From Ostrinia nubilalis (taxonomy: Eukaryota; Arthropoda; Insecta; Lepidoptera; Crambidae): a stretch of 64,000 nt of DNA. Location: positions 13,980,001 through 14,044,000 of the forward strand of contig NC_087099.1 in the NCBI RefSeq assembly GCF_963855985.1. The letters run 5' to 3'. The translations under genes were made by a program, and so were the position numbers. Below the pieces are notes generated by a model. That model was not told where the DNA came from. It searched no databases and worked only from the letters and a program-made list of their open reading frames with translations. This document shows positions 56,101 through 64,000 of this stretch, one piece after another. Position 1 is the stretch's first letter. Each line of letters begins with the position of its first letter.

Positions 56101-59100
56101 TTTTTAAATGTTCATAATCCTTGTTGTTCAATAGTAACTTTAGATACTTTTGTCCGTCTTTAGCTTTCGGCAACTCTTCAAAACAAAGTTTCGTCATCAT
56201 CACCGTCATAGTGACGTACTAAAGTGTGTCAATCGCCTGACGTCATGCTCAGTTGTTTGGTAATAGTGATTATTGCGTGGCGTTTGTTTGTGCGGATTTT
56301 ATTGGACTACGCAGTACACCTTTTTAGTAATTTAGGCTCAGTCTATACGAAATTATCCTTCAGAGTTCTCAAGGTGAGCAGCATCTGAGACATACTAAAT
56401 TAGTTGCCTAATTTAATATTTTTAGACTTTTATCATCTTACCATGTTAACAATTAACTCAATGTTATAATTAAAACTTAATTAAAGTAGAAGAACAATTA
56501 AAAAACACAAACACAATTGAGTTTGTTCAAGCCCAGAAAGTTTAGTATTCCTTTTTTGTAAGGGATTTTTTATTATGAGAGACTATCACTCCAATAATGC
56601 ACCCATCAATGTATTCTTAGCTTAAGTTCTCTCCAACAAGAACACAACTTGTATCGCTACGAAAATCGGAAAACAACTGAAAACAAGTGCCCTTCTGCTA
56701 GAATAACATGTCGTTTCGCCAGGTCGACGTGGCCTATCGCTAAATCTTGTTTATGTCTCTGCTCGTATTAGTTGATATCTTTTTAAGGGTGCCGAAAGCC
56801 GACTACACATAATGCCTTTGCGCGCCAGTAAACGGGAGAAGTGAGGTAAAAGTAATGAATGAGTTCGAGAAATGAGGTAAAAACTCATTAATTTCATACC
56901 ACTTTGTAAACTTAGATTCATAAACAACCTTTCCCGTAGATATAGGTACACATTTTTCTGCTATAACATGACAAGATATAGATTTTTCATTATTCGTACT
57001 CGTGCTATTGTTTTGGGAACCTACTCAATTAGTTTTGATTTATTGCCAAGTAAATTAAAACTTTCTACGTTCCCAAGATACGAGTATACCTACTAATTTT
57101 ACTGAAACATTAATATTTAGTATATCCAAACATTTTGGAGAAAATTTTTACTTATTATAAGGAAGGAGGAAAGACATCGAAGTGATCCATCGAAAAGTTT
57201 TAGGAGATTGAATAATAATTATTACAAGAATACTATATTTTCTTACATTTATGTAGATTATAAGAAAGCAATCTATTCTCAGAGTCTAATAACCACGAAC
57301 AAATACTTGCAAGGGGAAGAAAATTACTCCTTTCTCAGTAATTTTCAATAGAAAATGAAGGATGTTTATTATTAGACCAGAACTTAATTATCTAGAACCA
57401 GCAGTGTATGTTATGCACGGAAAATAGGCCCGGCTGGCCATGTGAATTTTGGAACAACGTTAATTAAAACTTTCTACTAGAAACTAGATTAAATCCTCTA
57501 TGGACTTGTCCCATAGATGAGCCTCTATAGCTGACACATCAACACAAATCGTAATTGAATATGGAAATTCTAAGCTACGTATTTTCATTTATTTCTTGAA
57601 TAATATTATGAAAATTTCGAAAAATCTTGTGTATTTCATGCAGTGAATCTTATTAGTTTTTTTTATTATTATGATAGGAATTTGAAAAATTTAAAAATTT
57701 AAGCACACTGATACATATTATTGTACTCGTATTCGATGAGTTTGATTGCAGTTTGTTAAAAAATTCGAATCAAGAATATTCGCGGCAAAAACTTTTTTGA
57801 ACTACCTATTAAATAGTACGAGTTTATTAATATTACTTGACACTCACAAATCGCACGAAGCCATAAGACATGTCATAAAAAAGTTTAGATAAGTATAAAT
57901 AACTGTTATTCAAGAAGGCTGTATTTCTAAAATTAAAAAAACAATCGTTAGGCTTGCGTTACCCAAAAAGGTCGGACAAAAAAGACCCCGCTTATTTTTC
58001 CATTCAACATTTGTTTCCAGCCAGTGGCTTTTCAATCTAACGTTTTCTTTTTTAATGAAGACAACCAAACGCAATATGTTTGCCCCGCTTATCCTGACAA
58101 AGGGTTAACACGCGTTTTAACCGGTCAAATAAGTAATCCGGTCGGGGAAGGTCCGATCAGACCGCAATGTTTGACCGCACCCGACGCCTGGCTTAAGTAT
58201 TGTGGGGAATGCGTGCGTATATTTTAATATTTCATTTCAGACATGTCCAAATTCATTAAGAGCATTGGCATATTTTGTGTATGTTTATTTTTTAAACATC
58301 GCCTAAAGATTTTGTATTTTACATCTATATTTATAAAAGCGAAAGGTCACTGATTGACTGAGTCACTCATCACGAAATCTCAGAAACCACAAGTGCTAGA
58401 AGTCTCAAATTTTGCATGGGGGTTCCTTTTAGAACGTAGGTACTCACTAAGAATGGATTTTACGAAACTAAGGGGGTAAAACGGGTTCCACGCGTACGAA
58501 GTCGCGGGCGGCCGGTAATACAGGGTGACTGGTAATTAGCACAATAAATATGACATATCTTCAAGTCACAGCAATAATAGAGTCGCAAGAAACCTACTAT
58601 GGTGACTTTACTTAATGTGAGCTTACAAAGTTTTGTTTTAAATTAATAACAAATTATAAACAATCAACTCGTATTACACGAGTGAAGTTAACTCAATTAT
58701 AAAATTAACAATATGCACGAAACAATTTCTGTATTATTAAGTAATCTAAAGTTTATGGTAAGATAATACAGGTTAACGAGTAAGAGTGTGACTGCATGGG
58801 ACTTTTTTTCCAAACGAGTAACAGTGTTATTCGTTTAGGTGTGACTCGTTGGGAACTAGCGCTTTTAAATCTTGTCCAGGAGGGCGAATTCGCCACGAAT
58901 GTTCGCGCGTAGGATCATACGCGCGTTGGCGAGATACTAGCAGCCAATACATTGCATCTACAAGACAATGCGAGTTGAAAATTCGACTCGCGCGTGTCTT
59001 GTGAACGCAAGTCACGCTTGCGCACGGGTCCGTAGTCAGTAAGGATATTATGTAGTGTACTCGTAGTATCGTAGCTCCTAGCACAGTAAGGATATTATTA

Positions 59101-59626
59101 TGTAGTGTACTCGTAGTATCTTAGCTCGTAGCACAATAAGGATACTATGTAATAATTTTCGTAGTTTCGTAGCTTTGTAGCTCGCAGTTTTGTAGCTCGT
59201 AGCACAGTAAGGATATGTAGTGTACTCGTAGTATGGTAGCCCGTAGCACAGTAAGGATAATGTAGTGTACCAGTAGTTTTGTAGCTCGTAGCGCAGTAAG
59301 GATATTTATGCACTCGTAGTCTCGTTTCACAGTAAAGATTATTATTATGTGGTGTATTCGTAGTTTCGTAGCTCGTAGCACAGCAAGGATATTACTCGTA
59401 TGTAGTGTATTCGTTTAGTTGATGTGCCGTTGTATGTACAGTCGACAGCACATCAAGCTATACATTTTCGTTGCAAAGTCGCCCCTATCGCAACTACGTA
59501 AGATACCACAGTGTTTACGTTGACGTGCTGTTGACCGTACTTAAAATAGGACTTACGTTTGGCTGCGATGCCTTGTGCCAGTAGCAGGACCGCCAGGATG
59601 GTAACCGCAAAACAGGTTTGAGCCAT
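44139..59626 (-). CDS. CCHa2: CCHamide-2 neuropeptide precursor (five coding exons)
   Basis: In gene order the exons are 59626-59557, 47274-47204, 45538-45406, 44842-44769 and 44198-44139. They make 408 nt, 135 codons plus TAA; all introns are GT-AG with phases 1,0,1,0. Residues 1-22 are a signal peptide (core FAVTILAVLLLAQGIAA). Lys23-Arg24 frees the N-terminus of GCSAFGHSCFGGH (25-37). Cysteines 26 and 33 form the disulfide, Gly38 gives the amide and Lys39-Arg40 is cut. The C-X6-C-F/Y-G-G-H pattern is that of insect CCHamide-2; CCHamide-1 has W-G-A-H instead. The spacer (41-135) is Pro/Gly-rich, then acidic, with another dibasic pair (MRRQQ). Known of the family: a gut, fat-body and brain hormone acting on its own GPCR and tied to nutrition in flies. 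Identity is very firm; the exon structure awaits RNA support. Confidence 0.95.
44199..44768 (-). other. CCHa2 intron 4
   Basis: It contains a LINE tail (about 44250-44335, antisense of the QQWTS type). Nothing else. Confidence 0.75.
44769..44842 (-). CDS. CCHa2: CCHa2 spacer exon
   Basis: It codes for residues 92-116, GVYDREDGASRDAIKFKLRN and five more residues to Trp116. The acceptor is AAATTCAACAG and the donor GTGAGA. It leaves in phase 0. Confidence 0.88.
45249..45256. promoter_or_regulatory. perfect CRE palindrome
   Basis: TGACGTCA in a GC-rich island of CCHa2 intron 3. A second one is at 56238-56245 in intron 1. CREB-type sites would suit a nutrient-regulated hormone gene, but an 8-mer may occur by chance. 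Confidence 0.3.
45316..45384 (-). pseudogene. decayed partial duplicate of CCHa2 exon 3
   Basis: About 69 nt match the first half of exon 3 (45466-45538), with the same run through GAGCCAGGAAGAGACGCCCC. One base is lost in the GCCCGT codons, so the frame shifts into a TGA. There is no splice acceptor upstream. It starts about 20 nt inside the intron, in the same orientation. Confidence 0.85.
45406..45538 (-). CDS. CCHa2: CCHa2 spacer exon with tandem NAG acceptor
   Basis: It codes for residues 48-91 plus one base. It is Pro/Gly/Tyr-rich (ETPPHPGYPHSGYSG) and then acidic. The acceptor reads CGCAGCAG, so splicing three bases later (start 45535) would drop Gln48 and keep the frame. The donor is GTGAGT. 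A decayed partial copy of this exon lies just inside the next intron. Confidence 0.88.
46621..46743. repeat. MITE, TAA target duplication (GGCTGAGTTGCACCA family)
   Basis: Ends GGCTGAGTTGCACCA and GGTGAAACTCAGCC, flanked by TAA at 46618-46620 and 46744-46746. Confidence 0.85.
47041..47162 (-). mobile_element. LINE tail
   Basis: GTTTCAGCCGAAAGACGTCC on the + strand onward to CACCAGATCATCGGTCC. It ends about 40 nt from the donor of the CCHa2 hormone exon. Confidence 0.75.
47204..47274 (-). CDS. CCHa2: CCHa2 exon with the whole mature peptide
   Basis: It codes for residues 24-47: Arg24 of the N-terminal Lys-Arg site, the complete GCSAFGHSCFGGH, then GKR and SDIAAID. The acceptor is TTTGTCAACAG and the donor GTAAGT. 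Unlike CCHa1, no intron interrupts the peptide. Confidence 0.95.
49692..49829. repeat. MITE (TGGGTCTAGACA family)
   Basis: Both ends are intact: TGTGGGTCTAGACATAATGC and GCACTTTGTCTAGACCCACT. The interior matches 36799-36930. Confidence 0.8.
52072..52177. repeat. MITE relic (GGCTGAGTTGCACCA family)
   Basis: Starts GCCTGATTTGCACCGCC after TTA and ends AAGGTGGTGCAAGCC; the inner GTTAAAGTTA blocks match the family. Confidence 0.7.
52561..53316 (-). mobile_element. Helitron (first family) carrying a nested foldback
   Basis: On the minus strand it starts TCTATACTAATATTATAAAT after A (53316) and ends with the GC hairpin and GAATGCTAG before T (52561). About 520 bp of foldback interrupts it. Confidence 0.85.
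52705..53227. mobile_element. long-arm foldback element inside a Helitron
   Basis: Arms 52705-52911 and 53010-53227 are near-perfect reverse complements, including GGCGTCTTTTTTTTTTCGCG near the outside. The loop is 98 bp. The left arm lacks about 11 nt near its tip. The target duplication is not clear. No coding capacity. Confidence 0.85.
53585..53705 (-). mobile_element. LINE tail
   Basis: CATCTCATTTCAGCCACAGG on the + strand, then a diverged antisense C-terminus block ending in GTCCACCTTGTGAGTGG. Confidence 0.75.
54176..54530. repeat. 355-bp foldback MITE with TA ends
   Basis: TACAGGGTGTACCAGAATGG at the left is answered by CCATACTGGGACACTCTGTA at the right. Inside, arms of about 75 nt (GGGGAGGTAGCTCTACTAAT) are mirrored. 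The TA bounds and CAGGGTG ends suggest a Tc1/mariner-type MITE. Confidence 0.8.
58324..58518 (+). mobile_element. Helitron (second family)
   Basis: Starts TCTATATTTATAAAAGCGAA after A; ends GAAGTCGCGGGCGGCCGGTA, the CTAG being lost. Confidence 0.75.
59036..59415. repeat. minisatellite, roughly seven units of about 50 bp
   Basis: Units combine GTAGCTCGTAGCACAGTAAG, GATATTATGTAGTGTACTCG and TAGTATC with insertions and losses. It lies 142-521 nt inside CCHa2 intron 1. Frames read across it are only the repeat translated. Confidence 0.9.
59436..59540. repeat. MITE beside the CCHa2 exon 1 donor
   Basis: Inverted ends GTACAGTCGACAGCACATCA and TTGACGTGCTGTTGACCGTA (C follows). It occupies intron positions +17 to +121. 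A diverged copy is at 705-808. Confidence 0.8.
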
Positions 59627-59638
59627 TTTATGTAAGTA
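59557..59638 (-). CDS. CCHa2: CCHa2 first coding exon: signal peptide
   Basis: The acceptor TTGTTTCAG precedes base 59638. Twelve UTR bases lead to ATG at 59626-59624, so an untranslated exon lies at higher coordinates. It codes for MAQTCFAVTILAVLLLAQ and on to Lys23, plus one base of Arg24. The donor is GTAAGT from 59556. The layout mirrors the first coding exon of CCHa1. Confidence 0.9.
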
Positions 59639-59817
59639 CTGAAACAATTGAAAAACATGAGATTAAAAACTCGGTAAATACTTATAATATCATATTGCTT
59701 CAAGCCTTCATTTCTAAGGAAAACTTCAAATTCTAAAAGTATGCCCTTTAAACTTACAATCTGAGTTATCTGGTAAAACTGAAATCTATTCACAGACGCA
59801 GAGTTACAAAAAGCTCA

Positions 59818-59880
59818 TCATAATCATCATAATCATTTCAGCCATAGGACGTCCACTGCTGAACATAGGCCTCCCCTAAA
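59818..59880 (-). mobile_element. short LINE tail
   Basis: (CATAAT)n, then TTTCAGCCATAGGACGTCCA through AGGCCTCCCCT; about 60 nt of the QQWTS-type LINE end. Confidence 0.8.
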
Positions 59881-60309
59881 AAGCTCACTAATCGATTAAG
59901 AATTGTATAAATAAGTTAAGTTACTAAGTACATAACGTAACACGTGCCTTATCCGACCTTTTCGTTACAACAAAATGAACAATAAAAAGTAAACAATAAC
60001 ACTTAAAGAAATCATAGGACCAACCATTTGTTGAATGTCAACTTTGATGTTAGAGGCCGAAACACTCGGGTCTTCGCGTCATTCATTTGTACTTTTATTA
60101 TAATTATTCTGGCAACACTTCAAAAGGAGTTGCGACGCAAATGTTGCCATTTTCAAAATTGTTAACGAACTTTATTAAATTACTATTTATGGAGAGGTTG
60201 GCAAACCACAAAAATACTTTGGCTCTTAAACTTTACTATGGTTTTAACAAGCTTAGTGATTTTATACCACTATTTAACTTTAATCAAACTTGGCAGCGCA
60301 CTGTACTTA

Positions 60310-60446
60310 GCAGACGAGGCGAAGAAAATCGGCAAGACCTGGAGCGAGATCAAGCGCGAAGCTCAAGACCGAACGCGATGGAGGACTGTTGTGGACGCCC
60401 TCTGCCCCATCTAGGGGACATAGGACCTAAAGTCAAGTAAGTAAGT
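60310..60446 (+). mobile_element. 3' fragment of the RT-encoding LINE
   Basis: It codes for ADEAKKIGKTWSEIKREAQD and on to the same final residues DALCPI, then TAG, as the element at 9431-10848, nearly base for base. It ends in the tail AAGTCAAGTAAGTAAG. It shows the family moves repeatedly here and fixes its 3' end. Confidence 0.85.
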
Positions 60447-63400
60447 CATTAACTTTAAAGTTTTAAGATAACTATGAATAAGGTACAACATTCATGACGA
60501 CAGAACATAATTTCTTAAAGTTATAAAGAGATAAATATCGAATTAAAACTTCACAGTTATTTAATTTGACGGTTCAATAATTTTGTATTGCACTCCAGAA
60601 ATCACTCACTACACTGGTATGAGAGAGTGCTTAGTTTATTAATACGTAGTGTAACTCTAGTCGAGTACTTAAGACGTGGTATTAAGATGGACGTGCAGAC
60701 TTAAGACCAAAGTTGAGGCGAACTTCAGAACTACAGTTCATCTCAGGTGATAGATAGACAAACTAGTAGTACATTATTAAATGAATAAACAATCTACACT
60801 ATTGTTAACCTAAAAAGATTTGATTTTTTTTGTAATGACTATTCAATACAAAAAAAAATCAAATCTTTTTCGAGCCTATGCTCTGAAGCTACTGGACGGA
60901 TTTAAAAAATTCTTTCACTGTTAGAATTATTTTTTTTTCTGATGAACATACCTTAGGGGGTACGAAGTTCACCGTCTCATCTAGTTGATATTTAATTTTT
61001 ATTCTGATTATTATTTAATTTTGTGTGCAAATAATTATAAAAGTTCTTAATTCTCTTTTTTTAAGTCACGGTTTTTAAAGTCTTTCTTGCTAATAGCTAT
61101 TTTCATTTGCTTTAAAAACCATTTCCACAATGCTATTTCGAAACTAATAACATTAAACAAACTCTAATAAACAGTCATTTCATATGTCAGTATAATAGCT
61201 ATTGAATTCCGCACTGATGTGGGCTTTGGTATTGAAGGCTGACGTGATGTGAGTCACTCGAACTTTTTATCGTAAAAGTTGGATCTGTGTCAATGCGCCG
61301 CTATTCACGCCTCTATCATGTATGTTCGCTGCATGTAGCATATTTAACTGAATGCAATTTTGTATAGCACCAAAGTACCTATACATGTAAACAAACAAAT
61401 CGGTATTCATCTATTTTAACAACCTTGTTGATTTTCTAATCGTCAAATAACTTTTAACTGAAGAATTAGTTTGGCACATTGACAGTTTCAGTATGGGAAA
61501 TATGTCAAAATGACTAGTTTATTATTCAGTTAAAAGTTTACTGCATTGAAAAATAAAATGTTTGAATCTTTGGTATGTACGAGTAAAACTGTTTCATTTT
61601 AATCTAACTCGTAAACAGGAGAAAATCTTCAATTCAAACCTTCTCTAATCTTTATTGTAAAATTGCCATGCTTAAACAAACGTTTCCCCAAAATTAATAA
61701 AACGGTTTAATACAAAATCAATCCAATCACCAATCACTTCAAATTAATTTTGCTGTAATGATAAATTAACGGCCATTTATTTGTTGAAAATAATGTTACT
61801 ATAAACCCTGTAAACAACGTGAAAATTACGTTTTAAATGCATATCAAAGTCCAGCTTCTGAAGTCAAATCGAATTATGAAACATGGCAACACTTGGTCCT
61901 GAATGAAATTTCACGAGCAGTCCTCAGATGTAATTAGGTTGCAAAACAACGAAGTTACACATTCGGACGGCGGCCAGCACGTGGAGACCTCCAGTGGGTA
62001 ATCTTAGGACTGTATTACAGAAGTAAACTTAAGATTCAGAGTCGATTCAGTCTTAAACATTTTATTCATGTAAGTAGTACATGGCTACTTAAAGTTTTTG
62101 CATCCACATTCACATGAAAAACAACCCAAATGTTAAGCTATCGCTATATTAATTGTAATGGAACGCGTAAATGTAAGATGAAAAACCTAATTGTTGCTGA
62201 AGTAAAGAATCTCATATCTTTTTGGCTCGCTAGAGCAATTATTTTTTCATTCCGAGTGTTAAGCTTTAACAACAATGTAACCACAGTAACAAGACCTGAA
62301 CTAGTTAATTGTTACGTAAAATATTCGCAACAAAATGCTACAAATTTCACATTTCATTTGACTTTGATTAAGCTGAATATGTTGCGATGGAACAGTCTTA
62401 GTGGAAGATTTGTTTAGGTTATTTTTCCAGTAGCTAGCCATCTCCCCAATAGCTCTCCACTTCAATGTTCAGTATACAAAAATATTTTAACTATGACTCT
62501 AAAATAATTGGGCATTGCAGAGGCCAACCTACACTGGCCAGTCCAGTCCATTGACGACAAGCGGATCGGTATCTGACGCCCCAAGCACTGCGGACTCCAC
62601 AAAGATTTGATTACCAGCGGCAAGACGACATCGCCAGTCAAATACTGGCACAAACTCGGAATTCAAACTTAGTTTTGTTTTTTAATCACGAGAGAAAACA
62701 AATGTGACATTTGGTCTTTAAAAATGCTGGCTGAATTAATAAAAAATGATGCATTCTTTATTTCAAGTTGAAAAGCGATAGCAAAAAAGTTTAATTGATT
62801 GTTTGTTGTTTTTCTTGGACCACAAATTCGAAATTTGAATTTACTGCAATGTTTTCGCATTTTGGTTTCTTTTTAAAGTTTTGGCACAGAGGTTACAACA
62901 TACACCGACCTCCTGCCTTCTGGATCCCCTTACAAATAATTGTCTAGGGATGAAAAAAACTATATTCATTGTTCAGTAGTGCAATTTTTCCGACTATTAA
63001 AGATGATAATTAGTAGGCCGATACTTAGGTCCTAAAATATTTATCAAGCCACAATACTTTCCTCATAACGTAATATGCTTCTTTCAAACCTAAAATACTT
63101 GTACTGTGTATTCCCAACTGAACTGAATCTTATATTCCCCATCACTACAGGTCCCAAGGGATCTGGATTTCTATTTCTTTGACAAACTGAAACACACTCG
63201 CTTAAAATGTCTACCGAAACAACAAGATTTGTGCTAAAGATTTACAAATAGACAGTTTATTTATTTAATCAGAAACCAACAGCTGTTTTACAATATTCAT
63301 GTTAGTTTGATGAGCATTAAATCTAAGCCAATTAAAGAGTTTCCTAGCTGCTTATAAGTTCGTACATTATTACATTTATCATGTAATGAGTAATGAGTAC

Positions 63401-64000
63401 CAAGCGCTGCATGCTCAACCATGTTGCTTCAACATGTTTGATCGTTGTCCTACACAATATTTATCAAGAAAATAAGAAAATGCCCGCACTAAAACAAAAT
63501 ATGATACACTAACACGTAGCTAGAAATATAAAAAATACAATGCTAACGAAATAATTATAACAAACAAACAATGCCCTCTAGGATTTTTTGGGACATAATA
63601 CGGAGTCCACGCTTATGTTTATTATTTTTACTAGTGACATTCTAGAAACAGTAATTACTTATACAAAATTAGATAGAGTAATTAATCTAGCCATGTTACA
63701 GAAAACAAAAACTACATTGTCTGTACCGCAATGTCTTGTGGGAAAATTTTAAACTTTAAAAAACTACCTACTTTTGAAAAGTTTTACTATTACCTATAGT
63801 CAAATTAAATTATCTTGATACTTGACGACGTTACTGCATTATGTTCAAGTTTAGGGAGTTATGTTTCAGAACGTTATCCAGTTCCTCTTTAATAATAGAT
63901 TACCATTAACGCTTGTCGTTATTAAATTATACTGCAGTTGCTCGTTGCCAGTTAAATTATAAAGCGGCAAGCCGAATCTTAGTGCCTGTCAGGTAAAATA

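Larger units (their letters stand above)
47275..59556 (-). other. CCHa2 intron 1
   Basis: A 12.3-kb intron. It carries MITEs, a Helitron with a nested foldback, a LINE tail, a second-family Helitron and a minisatellite. The stretches 47290-49690, 49830-52070 and 54540-58320 show no supported gene; frames at 51083 and 58024 are discussed under rejected items. Confidence 0.8.
59639..64000. other. upstream side of CCHa2
   Basis: It should contain the untranslated first exon and promoter of CCHa2; neither was fixed. Present are a LINE tail (59818-59880), an RT-LINE fragment (60310-60446) and a hairpin of about 20-bp stem (60815-60872, AAAAGATTTGATTTTTTTTG). Two GC-richer stretches, 61960-62000 and 62515-62650, stand out without a recognisable product. 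Confidence 0.5.

Noticed and set aside
58024..58227. 67-codon + strand frame in a GC-richer patch, after a TTTCCAG
   Set aside because: Looks exon-like at its start but has no donor or partner exon that I could find and no known motif.
59098..59381. Two minus-strand frames rich in ATKLR and YxxLTVLRAT repeats
   Set aside because: Translation of the minisatellite, not a repeat protein.
60087..60440. 117-codon + strand frame
   Set aside because: Its second half is the LINE 3' fragment in a wrong frame joined by chance to AT-rich sequence.

Overview
The window looks like a piece of a lepidopteran (moth or butterfly) nuclear genome. It is AT-rich and gene-poor, its genes carry multi-kilobase introns, and it is crowded with the repeat types usual in that order: small Helitrons ending in a GC-rich hairpin plus CTAG, 5'-truncated LINE tails, tRNA-derived SINEs and many short foldback MITEs. 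The species cannot be named from the sequence.

The main content is a pair of insect neuropeptide genes facing each other. CCHamide-1 (CCHa1) is on the + strand in six coding exons (1448-20136). They splice in frame to a 146-residue precursor that releases GSCLSYGHSCWGAH-amide. CCHamide-2 (CCHa2) is on the - strand in five coding exons (59626-44139). They splice to a 135-residue precursor that releases GCSAFGHSCFGGH-amide. Both have a signal-peptide exon preceded by an untranslated exon (not located), a phase-1 break after the signal peptide, and a first intron of about 12.5 kb. Because the coding exons are tiny (24-133 nt), no long open frame marks these genes; they were found from signal-peptide frames, splice sites, the C-X6-C-X3-H-GKR peptide signature and frame continuity.

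Layout. 1-1432: upstream sequence, no gene found. 1433-20700: CCHa1; intron 1 holds a 5'-truncated LINE with an open reverse transcriptase frame and a perfect 14-bp target duplication. 20710-23312: a Helitron split by a 2.4-kb hAT-like composite element with 14-bp inverted ends and an 8-bp duplication, carrying remnants of LINE RT and RNase H. 23313-40900: intergenic, repeats only. 40900-41594: a small single-exon gene for a probable secreted protein of 114 residues. 43823-59638: CCHa2, with a decayed partial copy of its own exon 3 in intron 3. 59639-64000: sequence upstream of the CCHa2 start, mostly unannotatable.

CCHamides are secreted, disulfide-bridged, C-terminally amidated peptides of endocrine cells and neurons that act on G-protein-coupled receptors related to bombesin receptors and, in flies, link feeding and nutrition to behaviour and growth. 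Their close linkage here fits an old duplication; this is inference. No rRNA, functional tRNA or CRISPR array was seen.
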